Positions 1-5,764 of a stretch of 7,572 bases of DNA are shown here, piece after piece; the first letter of the stretch is position 1, and each line of letters starts with the position of its first letter. The stretch spans positions 1 to 7,572 of the forward strand of contig CAMBHX010000079.1 of NCBI GenBank assembly GCA_945867285.1, read 5' to 3'. A program made the position numbers and the translations under genes. The DNA comes from Sulfuricurvum sp. IAE1 (GTDB taxonomy: Bacteria > Campylobacterota > Campylobacteria > Campylobacterales > Sulfurimonadaceae). A model generated the notes under the pieces. The model was not told the DNA's origin. It was given only the letters and a program-made list of their open reading frames with translations, and ran no database searches.

Positions 1-1964
1 CCAATTTGTGCTAAACCAAATGAGCGCCCGTTGGAAAATGAACCCACTAACGTACCGCTTTGGTCAATACGAATCCCTACTAAATCTCCCCCAGGGAAAC
101 CATCTTGAGAAATACCACTGGTACCTGAAGTGGCGTCAAAACTGGTTACGCCATCAAAGGAATTGGCAGTTCCAAGGGTGATATTGACGTTTTGATTAGG
201 CGAAGAACCATTGTTTCCAGTAAAGTTGACATTAGTTGGAGTGTATGATGAGAGTGCTCCATCAGCAGTAAAACGAATCTGTCCTTCAACTTCATTGAGT
301 GGAGCAATGGTATTGATTTCACCGGGTTGAGGAACTGAGAGTTTCATGCTCCATGTGGAACCTGAAACGGTATCAACTGCAGTTTTACGATAATCCATAC
401 GCAAGGTATGTTTACTTCCCAGTGAATCATAAATATCGATACTCGCTGAATGGGTTGCAGCATTAAAACCTTGCGATAAACGTATAGCAGTGCTTCCCTC
501 GATGAGCGTTCCACTTGCAGACTGCATAGACTCTGTAAAACGAGTATTTTTGGTGATATTACTCGCAGAGTCAGTAAACGCTGTTATTTGAAGTTTCAAA
601 TCTTCTTGATTGGCATCACCATCATTAGCATTTTTAATCTCAAATTGTCCACGAGCGTTCACGACTACAGTAATCCCCGATGCGTAGTTGTCATCCGCAC
701 TTCCTGCTATATTATCTGCTCCATTGGGATCAAATCCAGCAGAAGCCCGTGCATGGGTTTCGATAGCTAGACGCAACTGCTCAGTGGTACGAAATGTTGT
801 TGGGGTATTTAAAGTGGGAGCATTGAGCGATGCAGTATCCACGGCATTGGTAGCATATTGATATTGGAATGCGGTAGTTGCATTAATATCAAGCGCCCCT
901 GTGTTGTTTATTCCAAGTGTGTTGGAGTTTACATCAGTGGCGGTGATGACTATATTTTTGGTTTCATTGAGATTACTCTCTCGGGAGTTATCGTTGAGCA
1001 TAGAGAGTGTTGTCCCAGCACCCACGGCCACTACGCCTGTTTGTGCTGTTTTGGCATTGATTTGTTGTGCGATATACGATGCATTGTCGGTGGCTGAAAC
1101 CCCTGGAGTTGTTCCATTGATCACTGTTCCGTTGAGGGTAAAGCTAAACGCAAATGCTCCCGCTCCTATCGTTCGTTGGGCGGTTGAATCTTTGTAGCTG
1201 ACCCAAACCCCTTGATTGGGTTGTAGTACCAAGGAACGTCCTTGATCATTAAACATAACACTCATGTCTTCCGCAGCATTGCTAGCAGCAGTGTGTGCTA
1301 GGTTTGCAGCAGTTTGTGCAGGTGTAAATGGCCCTGGTACGGCTGCTAAATACCCAAGATAATCACTTAGACTGTATGATTCTAGAGGATTGGTAACCCC
1401 AAACGTCTCAACTGTCTCACCTGAGTCTAGATTGGCTTTGAGGGTGACTTCGGTCGAAGCATTTGCGGGAGTGGTCAGTCCAGGTGCGATAAGAATATTT
1501 GAAATAGGAGCTGTAGAGTCGACTACTCCTGTTTCTTCATCGCGGACCCAGCCTTGGACAACAAAACCATTGTTATCGACAAAATTTCCAGTCGCATCAA
1601 ATTTAAAATCTCCAGAACGAGAATATTTATAGGTGCTTCCTCCATCTGAGCTAACGATAAAAAACCCATCCCCTTGGATGGCAACGTCAGTATTTTTATC
1701 CGTATTTTGAATGGAACCTTGTGTCATGATTCGTGTAACTGAATTTATGGATGTGCCTAAGCCGACCTGAACTGCATTTTTACCTCCCAAGTCTCCCTGG
1801 GGTGCAGTTGCAATTTGACCTGTTTGGGCGAGCAAGTCAGCAAAGTTTGCACGAGAGTATTTATATCCAATAGTGTTAACATTAGCGATATTATTGGATT
1901 CTACGTCCATAGCGACTTGGTGCGATTGTAGCCCAGTGACGCCTGCAAAAAGTGATCGTAACAT
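1..1964 (-). CDS. flgE: Flagellar hook protein FlgE (major hook subunit), C-terminus cut by window edge
   Basis: This gene encodes the structural subunit of the flagellar hook, the curved extracellular universal joint between rod and filament, exported by the flagellar type III system. I translated it by eye from the minus strand: 654 codons are visible and the frame runs open off the left edge. The N-terminus (residues 1-35) carries the rod/hook family signature, with SGL-like VTGLQSHQ and then NNIANVNTIGYK at about 24-35. A GDGFF motif follows at 98-102. The region after about 150 is a long, Thr/Asn/Ala-rich surface domain, including FRTTEQLR near 389 and DSLGSKHTLRMDY near 511. The last visible residues, SFSNGRSFGLAQIG, belong to the conserved segment before the C-terminal D0/D1 helix, so I estimate that 100-150 residues are missing. 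The large size and the N-terminal wording match Campylobacter-type hook proteins (about 700-870 residues). The start is supported by AAGGA at 1971-1975, 6 nt upstream. I saw no cysteines. A dedicated sigma-54 promoter lies upstream. Confidence 0.95.
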   Translation of the reverse strand, partial: MLRSLFAGVTGLQSHQVAMDVESNNIANVNTIGYKYSRANFADLLAQTGQIATAPQGDLGGKNAVQVGLGTSINSVTRIMTQGSIQNTDKNTDVAIQGDGFFIVSSDGGSTYKYSRSGDFKFDATGNFVDNNGFVVQGWVRDEETGVVDSTAPISNILIAPGLTTPANASTEVTLKANLDSGETVETFGVTNPLESYSLSDYLGYLAAVPGPFTPAQTAANLAHTAASNAAEDMSVMFNDQGRSLVLQPNQGVWVSYKDSTAQRTIGAGAFAFSFTLNGTVINGTTPGVSATDNASYIAQQINAKTAQTGVVAVGAGTTLSMLNDNSRESNLNETKNIVITATDVNSNTLGINNTGALDINATTAFQYQYATNAVDTASLNAPTLNTPTTFRTTEQLRLAIETHARASAGFDPNGADNIAGSADDNYASGITVVVNARGQFEIKNANDGDANQEDLKLQITAFTDSASNITKNTRFTESMQSASGTLIEGSTAIRLSQGFNAATHSASIDIYDSLGSKHTLRMDYRKTAVDTVSGSTWSMKLSVPQPGEINTIAPLNEVEGQIRFTADGALSSYTPTNVNFTGNNGSSPNQNVNITLGTANSFDGVTSFDATSGTSGISQDGFPGGDLVGIRIDQSGTLVGSFSNGRSFGLAQI

Positions 1965-1980
1965 TGTAAATCCTTAGTAT

Positions 1981-1998
1981 GCCTCATTAATATGGGGC
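1981..1998 (-). promoter_or_regulatory. Possible hairpin in the flgE 5' leader
   Basis: In the predicted flgE leader, GCCCCAT and ATGAGGC flank an ATTA loop and can pair over seven positions with one A-C mismatch. The stem ends 5 nt before the AAGGA ribosome-binding site, between the predicted transcription start (about 2014) and the start codon. It could protect the mRNA 5' end or influence translation, but a stem this short can arise by chance. There is no downstream U-run, so it is not an intrinsic terminator. Confidence 0.25.
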
Positions 1999-2023
1999 GG
2001 AAGTTAAATCAATTAAGAAATAT

Positions 2024-2042
2024 AAGCAAAAAGTAGTCCACT
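2024..2042 (-). promoter_or_regulatory. Sigma-54 (RpoN) promoter of flgE
   Basis: Read on the minus strand the site is AGTGGACTACTTTTTGCTT. It has the invariant -24 GG (2039-2038) and -12 GC (2027-2026) separated by exactly 10 bases, and the -12 half is the extended TTGCTT typical of Campylobacterota RpoN promoters. The predicted start is about 12 nt further on, near 2014, giving a leader of about 50 nt before the flgE ATG at 1964. The site begins immediately after the stop codon of the upstream FlgE paralogue. The hook gene can therefore be transcribed independently of the fliK-flgD unit, as is known for sigma-54-dependent hook genes in Campylobacter and Helicobacter. Confidence 0.82.
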
Positions 2043-2043
2043 T

Positions 2044-3378
2044 TTAGCGATGCATTTGGAGCGCTTTTTGGATCATTTCATCTGCTGTGGTAATTGTCTT
2101 GGCATTGGCTTGGTAAGCGCGTTGCATTATAATCATTTCAGTTAGGCCTACATCCATGCGTACATTAGATGCTTCGAGGGCACGGCTTCGGATGATGGAT
2201 CCCGTAATCGCTTCACCATCAGCATTGGTTAGAAAATAGGGATTGCCGCTATTCGCTGATTCTTGATAATAGGTCCCCCCTTGACGAGATAAACCTTGAT
2301 CGTTTTGAAAGTGATAGACAGCAACTCGACCAATAGCGCTTTGTCGTCCATTAGAAAAATCGGCCATAATAACTCCATCGGGATTGATACTATAATTAGT
2401 CAACGTTCCCCCAGGAATTCCATTAGATTGAGCTGAACCACTAACACCTATTCCATCGCTTGAAATAACACCACTAAAGTTGGTTCCTAGATTAATGGCC
2501 ACAGGCGTTCCATCATTATTTAAGGAGGTGATATTAAAACTACGCAATTCCCCTGAATCTCCAAAAATAGCTTGCCCATTTTGGGTATCATAGACTACAC
2601 TGCCATCGTTAGAAGTTGCTGTAGCGACTATATCCCATGCTATACCAATAGCTGGTTGCACAGCACTTTGGGTAAAGGAGAGTTTGATACGATTGTGCTC
2701 ATTAGCAGCACTGATAGCATCGCTACTAATGGTTCTTGGCTCTTTTACTACCCCCAAATTTCCAAAAAAATCAATTTCAGTAGTAGGGGTAACAGGATAA
2801 GCTAATCGAGTAGGAAACTCAATTTTGGTTTGTGCATCTACTGCTGCTAGGGGAACGTCATCCATTGGGCTACTTAGTATATATGCTCCACTTTCGTCGT
2901 TGTTAGCTAAATCATCATAATTAAAGCCTGCATCGTAAGTGAAGTTTGAGAGCATAGTTCCATTGACAAACTTACCATCTGAAGTTACCAATCGAGCAAA
3001 AGAAGAGTTGGCATCACCTGCAACTTGTTCGTTGGCATCAAACAAAAAATGACCATCACGAGTGTAAAAATTTTCACCTTTTGATGTTGTGGCGAACCAT
3101 CCATCTCCTTCGATCGCTAGGTCACTAAAGCGATCGCTTGGCAGAATAGAACCTTGTAAAAACTGTACACTGGTTGTTTGAAGTTTTGTGCCATAGCCAA
3201 TATCATTACTTGTTGGTGATCCTCCATTATTGATCACCTTGGAAAACAGATCGGAAAACTCAGTCGTCGTCGATTTGTAGGCTGTTGTAGAGACATTGGC
3301 GAGATTTTCTGAAATTACATCTAATCCGTACTGATGTGTTTGAATACCAGAAATGCCTGTGTAGTAACCTTGAAACAT
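2044..3378 (-). CDS. FlgE-family flagellar hook/basal-body protein, short paralogue of the hook protein
   Basis: The product is a 444-residue axial flagellar protein of the FlgE/FlgF/FlgG family. The N-terminal rod domain is clear: ISGIQTHQ near 9-16, then the conserved helix ENLANVSTTAYK at 24-35, and GDGWF at 91-95. The C-terminal family helix is also intact, with EASNVRMD, then QRAYQANAKTITTADEMIQKAL, ending at residue 444. The helix reads STTAYK where most relatives have NTTGFK or NTxGYK, so the usual glycine is replaced by alanine. The central domain is much shorter than in the adjacent flgE product and shares little with it beyond the terminal helices. Its position after fliK and flgD matches the second FlgE-type gene seen in Campylobacter jejuni and Helicobacter pylori (known there as flgE or flgE-like and distinct from the major hook gene; from memory). 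It may form a hook/rod-associated layer or a minor hook component; its exact role is not shown by sequence. An upstream ATG at 3414 would add 12 unrelated residues and is rejected in favour of the ATG at 3378. Confidence 0.9.
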   Translation of the reverse strand: MFQGYYTGISGIQTHQYGLDVISENLANVSTTAYKSTTTEFSDLFSKVINNGGSPTSNDIGYGTKLQTTSVQFLQGSILPSDRFSDLAIEGDGWFATTSKGENFYTRDGHFLFDANEQVAGDANSSFARLVTSDGKFVNGTMLSNFTYDAGFNYDDLANNDESGAYILSSPMDDVPLAAVDAQTKIEFPTRLAYPVTPTTEIDFFGNLGVVKEPRTISSDAISAANEHNRIKLSFTQSAVQPAIGIAWDIVATATSNDGSVVYDTQNGQAIFGDSGELRSFNITSLNNDGTPVAINLGTNFSGVISSDGIGVSGSAQSNGIPGGTLTNYSINPDGVIMADFSNGRQSAIGRVAVYHFQNDQGLSRQGGTYYQESANSGNPYFLTNADGEAITGSIIRSRALEASNVRMDVGLTEMIIMQRAYQANAKTITTADEMIQKALQMHR

Positions 3379-3383
3379 GACTT

Positions 3384-3388
3384 CTCCT
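3384..3388 (-). promoter_or_regulatory. Ribosome-binding site deciding the start of the FlgE paralogue
   Basis: The minus strand reads AGAGGAGAAGTC then ATG. The AGGAG core lies 5 nt before the ATG at 3378, whose product begins MFQGYYTGISG, the normal family N-terminus. The longer in-frame ATG at 3414 lies inside the structured island and would add residues that do not match the family. Confidence 0.85.
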
Positions 3389-3400
3389 CTATTAATATAA

Positions 3401-3476
3401 CGCCAAACGAGCAAGCCCGCCTTGGCTACGTTAACGCTGGATTTCCTTCGGCAGGAAGCCCATATCGCTTTGCGAT
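3401..3476. repeat. G+C-rich structured intergenic island, possible REP-like element
   Basis: This 76-bp block fills most of the 98-bp flgD to FlgE-paralogue gap and is about 57% G+C, flanked by A+T-rich sequence. It contains several back-to-back inverted repeats. ATCGC-TTT-GCGAT (3464-3476) directly abuts the flgD stop codon. TTCCT-TCGGC-AGGAA (3443-3457) is extended by further pairs to 3439-3461. CGTTAACG (3429-3436) is an 8-bp palindrome. GCCAA/TTGGC arms lie at 3402-3406 and 3422-3426. None is followed by a T-run, so intrinsic termination is unlikely. The composition and stacked palindromes resemble dispersed REP/MITE-like elements. No second copy is evident in this window, so its repetitive nature is an inference. 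It could also be an mRNA-stability or processing structure between the two genes. Confidence 0.45.
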
Positions 3477-4154
3477 TTATTTTGCTAACACTTCTTTGAT
3501 AGTGCTAAAGTCAACATAGGCAGCACCTAGTTTGGCCAGTGTTTTGCCGCTGTCAAATTTGATAGACTCGATAGGATAGCGTCCTACACGTGTTGTTCCA
3601 TCGACTCCATTGGCACCGGCATAAGACGCTTCAATATAGTAAGTCCCCTCTTTGAGTTTCTCTCCATTGCTACTTGTTCCATCCCACGTATATTTTGCAA
3701 CACCTGCAGCGGTTGCACCTACGTTCATGGTTTGCAATGTGCTTCCATTAACATCCATAATTTTAATCTCACCAGTAGTAATAGCCTCTGGAAAGTAGAG
3801 TTGAAAATCAACATTACTATTTTTTTCAAGTGCTACTGCATTGCTTCCTGTATCGGCGATTTTTCCAATGGCTGATATACCATTGAACTGCATTGAGGAG
3901 GTTAGTGATGATGCTAGAGCCTCAAGAGAATTATTGGTATTTTCGCTTGCTTCTAGCCCTGCGAGTTGCGATGTTTGGGTGAGAATTTTCTCACTGTCCA
4001 TAGGCGAGGTCGGATCTTGGTATTTGAGTTCCAAAAGCAATAGCTTTAAAAAGTCGTCTTTGCCCAAAATCCCATTTGGATTTGTCCCTGTAGGTGTAGT
4101 TGATGCAGCTGCTGTTGTAGTTGCAGCATTGGTTCCGTATGCGTTGATAGCCAT
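3477..4154 (-). CDS. flgD: Flagellar hook assembly scaffold / hook cap protein FlgD
   Basis: FlgD forms the temporary cap at the tip of the growing hook, letting exported FlgE subunits fold and insert; it is lost when the hook is complete. The 225-residue product matches the usual family length. After a low-complexity Ala/Thr-rich export region (about 8-27) comes the conserved FlgD helix, DDFLKLLLLELKYQDPTSPMDSE at about 33-55, followed by LTQTSQLAGLEASENTN at 58-74. The C-terminal part has the FlgD Ig-like/tudor signature: GEIKIMDVNG near 128-137, then YTWDGTSSNGEKLKEGTYYIEA at about 155-176. The ATG at 4154 has AAGGAG at 4161-4166, 6 nt away, which sits directly after the fliK stop. The fliK-flgD gap is only 15 bp, so the two are very likely co-transcribed from the sigma-54 site before fliK. 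The gene ends at the edge of the structured island, with the first inverted repeat starting at the next base. Confidence 0.96.
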   Translation of the reverse strand: MAINAYGTNAATTTAAASTTPTGTNPNGILGKDDFLKLLLLELKYQDPTSPMDSEKILTQTSQLAGLEASENTNNSLEALASSLTSSMQFNGISAIGKIADTGSNAVALEKNSNVDFQLYFPEAITTGEIKIMDVNGSTLQTMNVGATAAGVAKYTWDGTSSNGEKLKEGTYYIEASYAGANGVDGTTRVGRYPIESIKFDSGKTLAKLGAAYVDFSTIKEVLAK

Positions 4155-4169
4155 GATAAACTCCTTGGA

Positions 4170-5630
4170 TTATGCGTAATGTGGTAAGATGATTTCAAGA
4201 GCTGATAGCTCCTGTTGGGCGGCTTCAAGCTCTTGAAGAGATTCGTATGCCGCAAAGCGATTGTGTTGTTGCTGTGGATTATGTGGCTGTCCATCACCAC
4301 CACTCATAAAACTCATCGTGGCACCAGAAATACCTTGGTGTGCCAGTTGTGCTTTGAGTTCTGTCGCATTATGGGCGAGGAAAGCAACACTAGTAGCGTT
4401 ATTGGATTGAATATTTACATGAACATTACTGCCTCGTTGTACGAGTGTTACTTCCACTTCACCCAACTTTTCAGGATTGAGCTTCATTGTCACACGAGTA
4501 AATGGTGGTTTGTAGCTCTCTGCAGCTTCTTTGAGGTCTATGGCAAAGGCTCTCATGCCTTGGGCTGCTTCTTTGGTTTTAACTTCAAGTGAATCAGCTT
4601 TATTGGTATGCAACCCTTTTGCAGGCTCATCTATCCCTTTAACTTTATCATTTTTCTCCCCTGTTTCACTCTCAACATCACCTTTTAATAAGGCACCAAG
4701 GGCATCGATATGAGTTGGCAGGGAAACTTTTACTGCTTCTTTTGGAACTATATCTTTTGCTGCATCTGGTAGGACATTAGTATCAATAGCCTTTAAAAAA
4801 GATTGCAATGGTTGCGATGATCCTTTTTCTACTTCTTTGTGGGGCGTAAGTTCACCTGTATGAGTTGTCAGTGAAATTTTTGATGGTTCTTTTGGAACTA
4901 CCTCTTTTACTGCTTCTGCGAGGACGTGAGTATCAACAGCTTTTAAAAGTGATTGCAATGGCTGAATCGACACTGCTTTTTCTGTCTCCTTATGTGATGT
5001 AGGGAGTTCGCTTAAACCAATTGCGGTATCATTCAGTAGTGTTGCAAGAACCTCTTTCCCCTTCGTCTCTTTAGATGTTTGTGGCTCTTTGAGTTCAATC
5101 AAACTTTTTTGCACTAGTGCTAAGGGAAGGTCTTTAAATAAAGGCTTTTGGGCATCATCGATTGTTGTTAGGGTTATTTCAGTCAAATTTATCCCTATTT
5201 TATCTGCCAGCTCTACGAGTCCTAAGAGTGTTTTTGGCATCTCTTTGCCCTCAAGTTTGTATTCGGGGGCTTTGTCTTGGATTGTATTTTTGAGATATTC
5301 ACGAGCTCTTCCGATGAGGTTTTTGATTTGGTCGTGGCTTAAAGCATCAACGAGTTCTTTTGGGAGCATCTTTGTCTCGTCTGCCTTGAGTATTTCGTCA
5401 GATGTGATTGCACCCATTTTAGGAAGATTTACTTTAGGGGTGTCAATTTTTTTGGTATTTTTAGGATCTACGACAACTGAAAACTCTTTGGCTTCTTTGA
5501 TGGGAGTGTTTAAAGATGCCAAAAGCTGCGAAAAGGCATCATTAGTTTTACCGTTTTTAGTTTTGGCATTACCACCTAGTAAATCAATGAGTGATGACGA
5601 GGCTTTAGTCTCTTTGCTCTGAACTACCAT
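4170..5630 (-). CDS. fliK: Flagellar hook-length control protein FliK
   Basis: FliK is the exported molecular ruler that measures the hook and, by touching FlhB, switches the export apparatus from rod/hook to filament substrates. The 486-residue product has the expected layout. A long polar, Lys/Glu/Thr/Ser-rich N-terminal part is poorly conserved, as is normal for the ruler. A compact C-terminal Flg_hook domain lies at about 373-450. Its key pattern is visible: TRVTMKLNPEKLGEVEVTL, a VHVNIQ strand, then LKAQLAHQGI. It is followed by a Gln/His-rich tail (DGQPHNPQQQHNRFA) and an acidic helix, the tail type also seen in other FliK proteins. Two imperfect copies of a 50-residue unit lie at about 210-258 and 260-308. 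The ATG at 5630 is chosen because AGGAG (5636-5640) is 5 nt upstream; the in-frame ATG at 5681 would place the start inside the sigma-54 promoter. The gene is first in the fliK-flgD unit and divergent from typA. Confidence 0.9.
   Translation of the reverse strand: MVVQSKETKASSSLIDLLGGNAKTKNGKTNDAFSQLLASLNTPIKEAKEFSVVVDPKNTKKIDTPKVNLPKMGAITSDEILKADETKMLPKELVDALSHDQIKNLIGRAREYLKNTIQDKAPEYKLEGKEMPKTLLGLVELADKIGINLTEITLTTIDDAQKPLFKDLPLALVQKSLIELKEPQTSKETKGKEVLATLLNDTAIGLSELPTSHKETEKAVSIQPLQSLLKAVDTHVLAEAVKEVVPKEPSKISLTTHTGELTPHKEVEKGSSQPLQSFLKAIDTNVLPDAAKDIVPKEAVKVSLPTHIDALGALLKGDVESETGEKNDKVKGIDEPAKGLHTNKADSLEVKTKEAAQGMRAFAIDLKEAAESYKPPFTRVTMKLNPEKLGEVEVTLVQRGSNVHVNIQSNNATSVAFLAHNATELKAQLAHQGISGATMSFMSGGDGQPHNPQQQHNRFAAYESLQELEAAQQELSALEIILPHYA
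4708..5005 (-). repeat. Tandem 150-bp duplication inside fliK (two diverged copies)
   Basis: Segments at about 4858-5005 and 4708-4855 align with a constant 150-bp offset. For example, tttggaacta occurs at 4891 and 4741, gattgcaatg at 4951 and 4801, and tgagttg at 4861 and 4711. The encoded units correspond: SLLKAVDTHVLAEAVKEVV with SFLKAIDTNVLPDAAKDIV, and VPKEPSKISLTTHTGEL with VPKEAVKVSLPTHIDAL. A one-codon length difference falls near the upstream end of the unit (a 153-bp offset around 4823/4976). Because the copies are 50 codons long, the reading frame is kept. The divergence shows that the duplication is old. In a ruler protein, an added unit would be expected to change the measured hook length. 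Confidence 0.85.
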
Positions 5631-5635
5631 GTAGG

Positions 5636-5640
5636 CTCCT
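5636..5640 (-). promoter_or_regulatory. Ribosome-binding site deciding the fliK start
   Basis: The minus strand reads AAAGGAGCCTAC before the ATG at 5630, placing AGGAG 5 nt from the start. The alternative ATG at 5681 has no comparable site and overlaps the sigma-54 promoter, so it would not lie on the sigma-54 transcript. Confidence 0.85.
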
Positions 5641-5662
5641 TTTAAATCAATAATAGTCTTGT

Positions 5663-5682
5663 AAAGCAATAAATATTCCACA
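5663..5682 (-). promoter_or_regulatory. Sigma-54 (RpoN) promoter of the fliK-flgD unit
   Basis: The minus strand reads TGTGGAATATTTATTGCTTT. The -24 GG (5679-5678) and -12 GC (5667-5666) are separated by exactly 10 bases, with the same TTGCTT -12 half as the flgE promoter. The predicted start is near 5654, giving a leader of about 24 nt that contains the fliK ribosome-binding site. It probably drives fliK and flgD and possibly the FlgE paralogue, for which I found no sigma-54 site of its own. Control by the FlgR-type activator is known for this promoter class but is inferred here; I did not identify an activator site. Confidence 0.82.
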
Positions 5683-5701
5683 TACTATAAAAATCACTTA
5701 A

Positions 5702-5730
5702 AGCATCCTTAACATTATTTTAGATATAAT
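5702..5730 (+). promoter_or_regulatory. Sigma-70-type promoter of typA
   Basis: A perfect TATAAT at 5725-5730, preceded by TAGA, lies 35 bp before the typA start codon and predicts a start near 5737 with a leader of about 28 nt. No convincing -35 hexamer is present at the normal spacing. This is usual in Campylobacterota, where the -35 element is weak and replaced by A+T-rich sequence. The divergent fliK sigma-54 site lies about 45 bp away, so the two transcripts start roughly 83 bp apart, back to back. Confidence 0.6.
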
Positions 5731-5754
5731 TCGCGAAAATATTATGCCTCCCAC

Positions 5755-5759
5755 AAGGA
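5755..5759 (+). promoter_or_regulatory. Ribosome-binding site deciding the typA start
   Basis: AAGGA lies 5 nt before the ATG at 5765. The earlier in-frame ATG at 5744 would add seven residues (MPPTRTF) that are not part of the family N-terminus, and its first codons overlap this site. The shorter start, giving MQKIRNIAVIAHVDHGK, matches TypA/BipA proteins. Confidence 0.85.
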
Positions 5760-5764
5760 CGTTC

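Noticed and set aside
901..1197. 98-codon plus-strand open frame, plus the overlapping frame at 858-1097
   Set aside because: Both are antisense to the variable domain of flgE, which is a continuous open frame with family motifs on either side. They look like chance open frames.
3379..3414. 12-residue N-terminal extension of the FlgE paralogue
   Set aside because: It lacks family similarity and begins within the island; the strong AGGAG before the ATG at 3378 fits the normal N-terminus.
3464..3476. Intrinsic terminator after flgD
   Set aside because: The ATCGC/GCGAT stem abuts the stop codon but is only 5 bp with a 3-nt loop and is not followed by a T-run on the minus strand.
3391..3476. 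Separate sigma-54 promoter for the FlgE paralogue
   Set aside because: I checked the GG dinucleotides on the minus strand in this gap; none has GC exactly 10 bases later.
3334..3519. 61-codon plus-strand frame crossing the structured island
   Set aside because: It runs over the ends of two real minus-strand genes and the inverted repeats, with no protein family signal. The open frame is most simply a by-product of the island.
3841..4179. 112-codon plus-strand open frame opposite flgD
   Set aside because: It is a mirror of the flgD coding sequence, whose product shows clear FlgD motifs. The hydrophobic Ala/Val run at its end is the complement of the Ala/Thr-rich FlgD N-terminus.
5089..5622. 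177-codon plus-strand open frame opposite fliK
   Set aside because: It is antisense to the N-terminal half of fliK, is Ser/Leu-rich as expected from the complement of Lys/Glu-rich codons, has no recognisable family and no convincing ribosome-binding site.
5684..5689. Minus-strand TATAGT as a sigma-70 -10 box for fliK
   Set aside because: It sits just upstream of a far better sigma-54 site with exact GG-N10-GC spacing, and such A+T-rich hexamers are frequent by chance in this gap.
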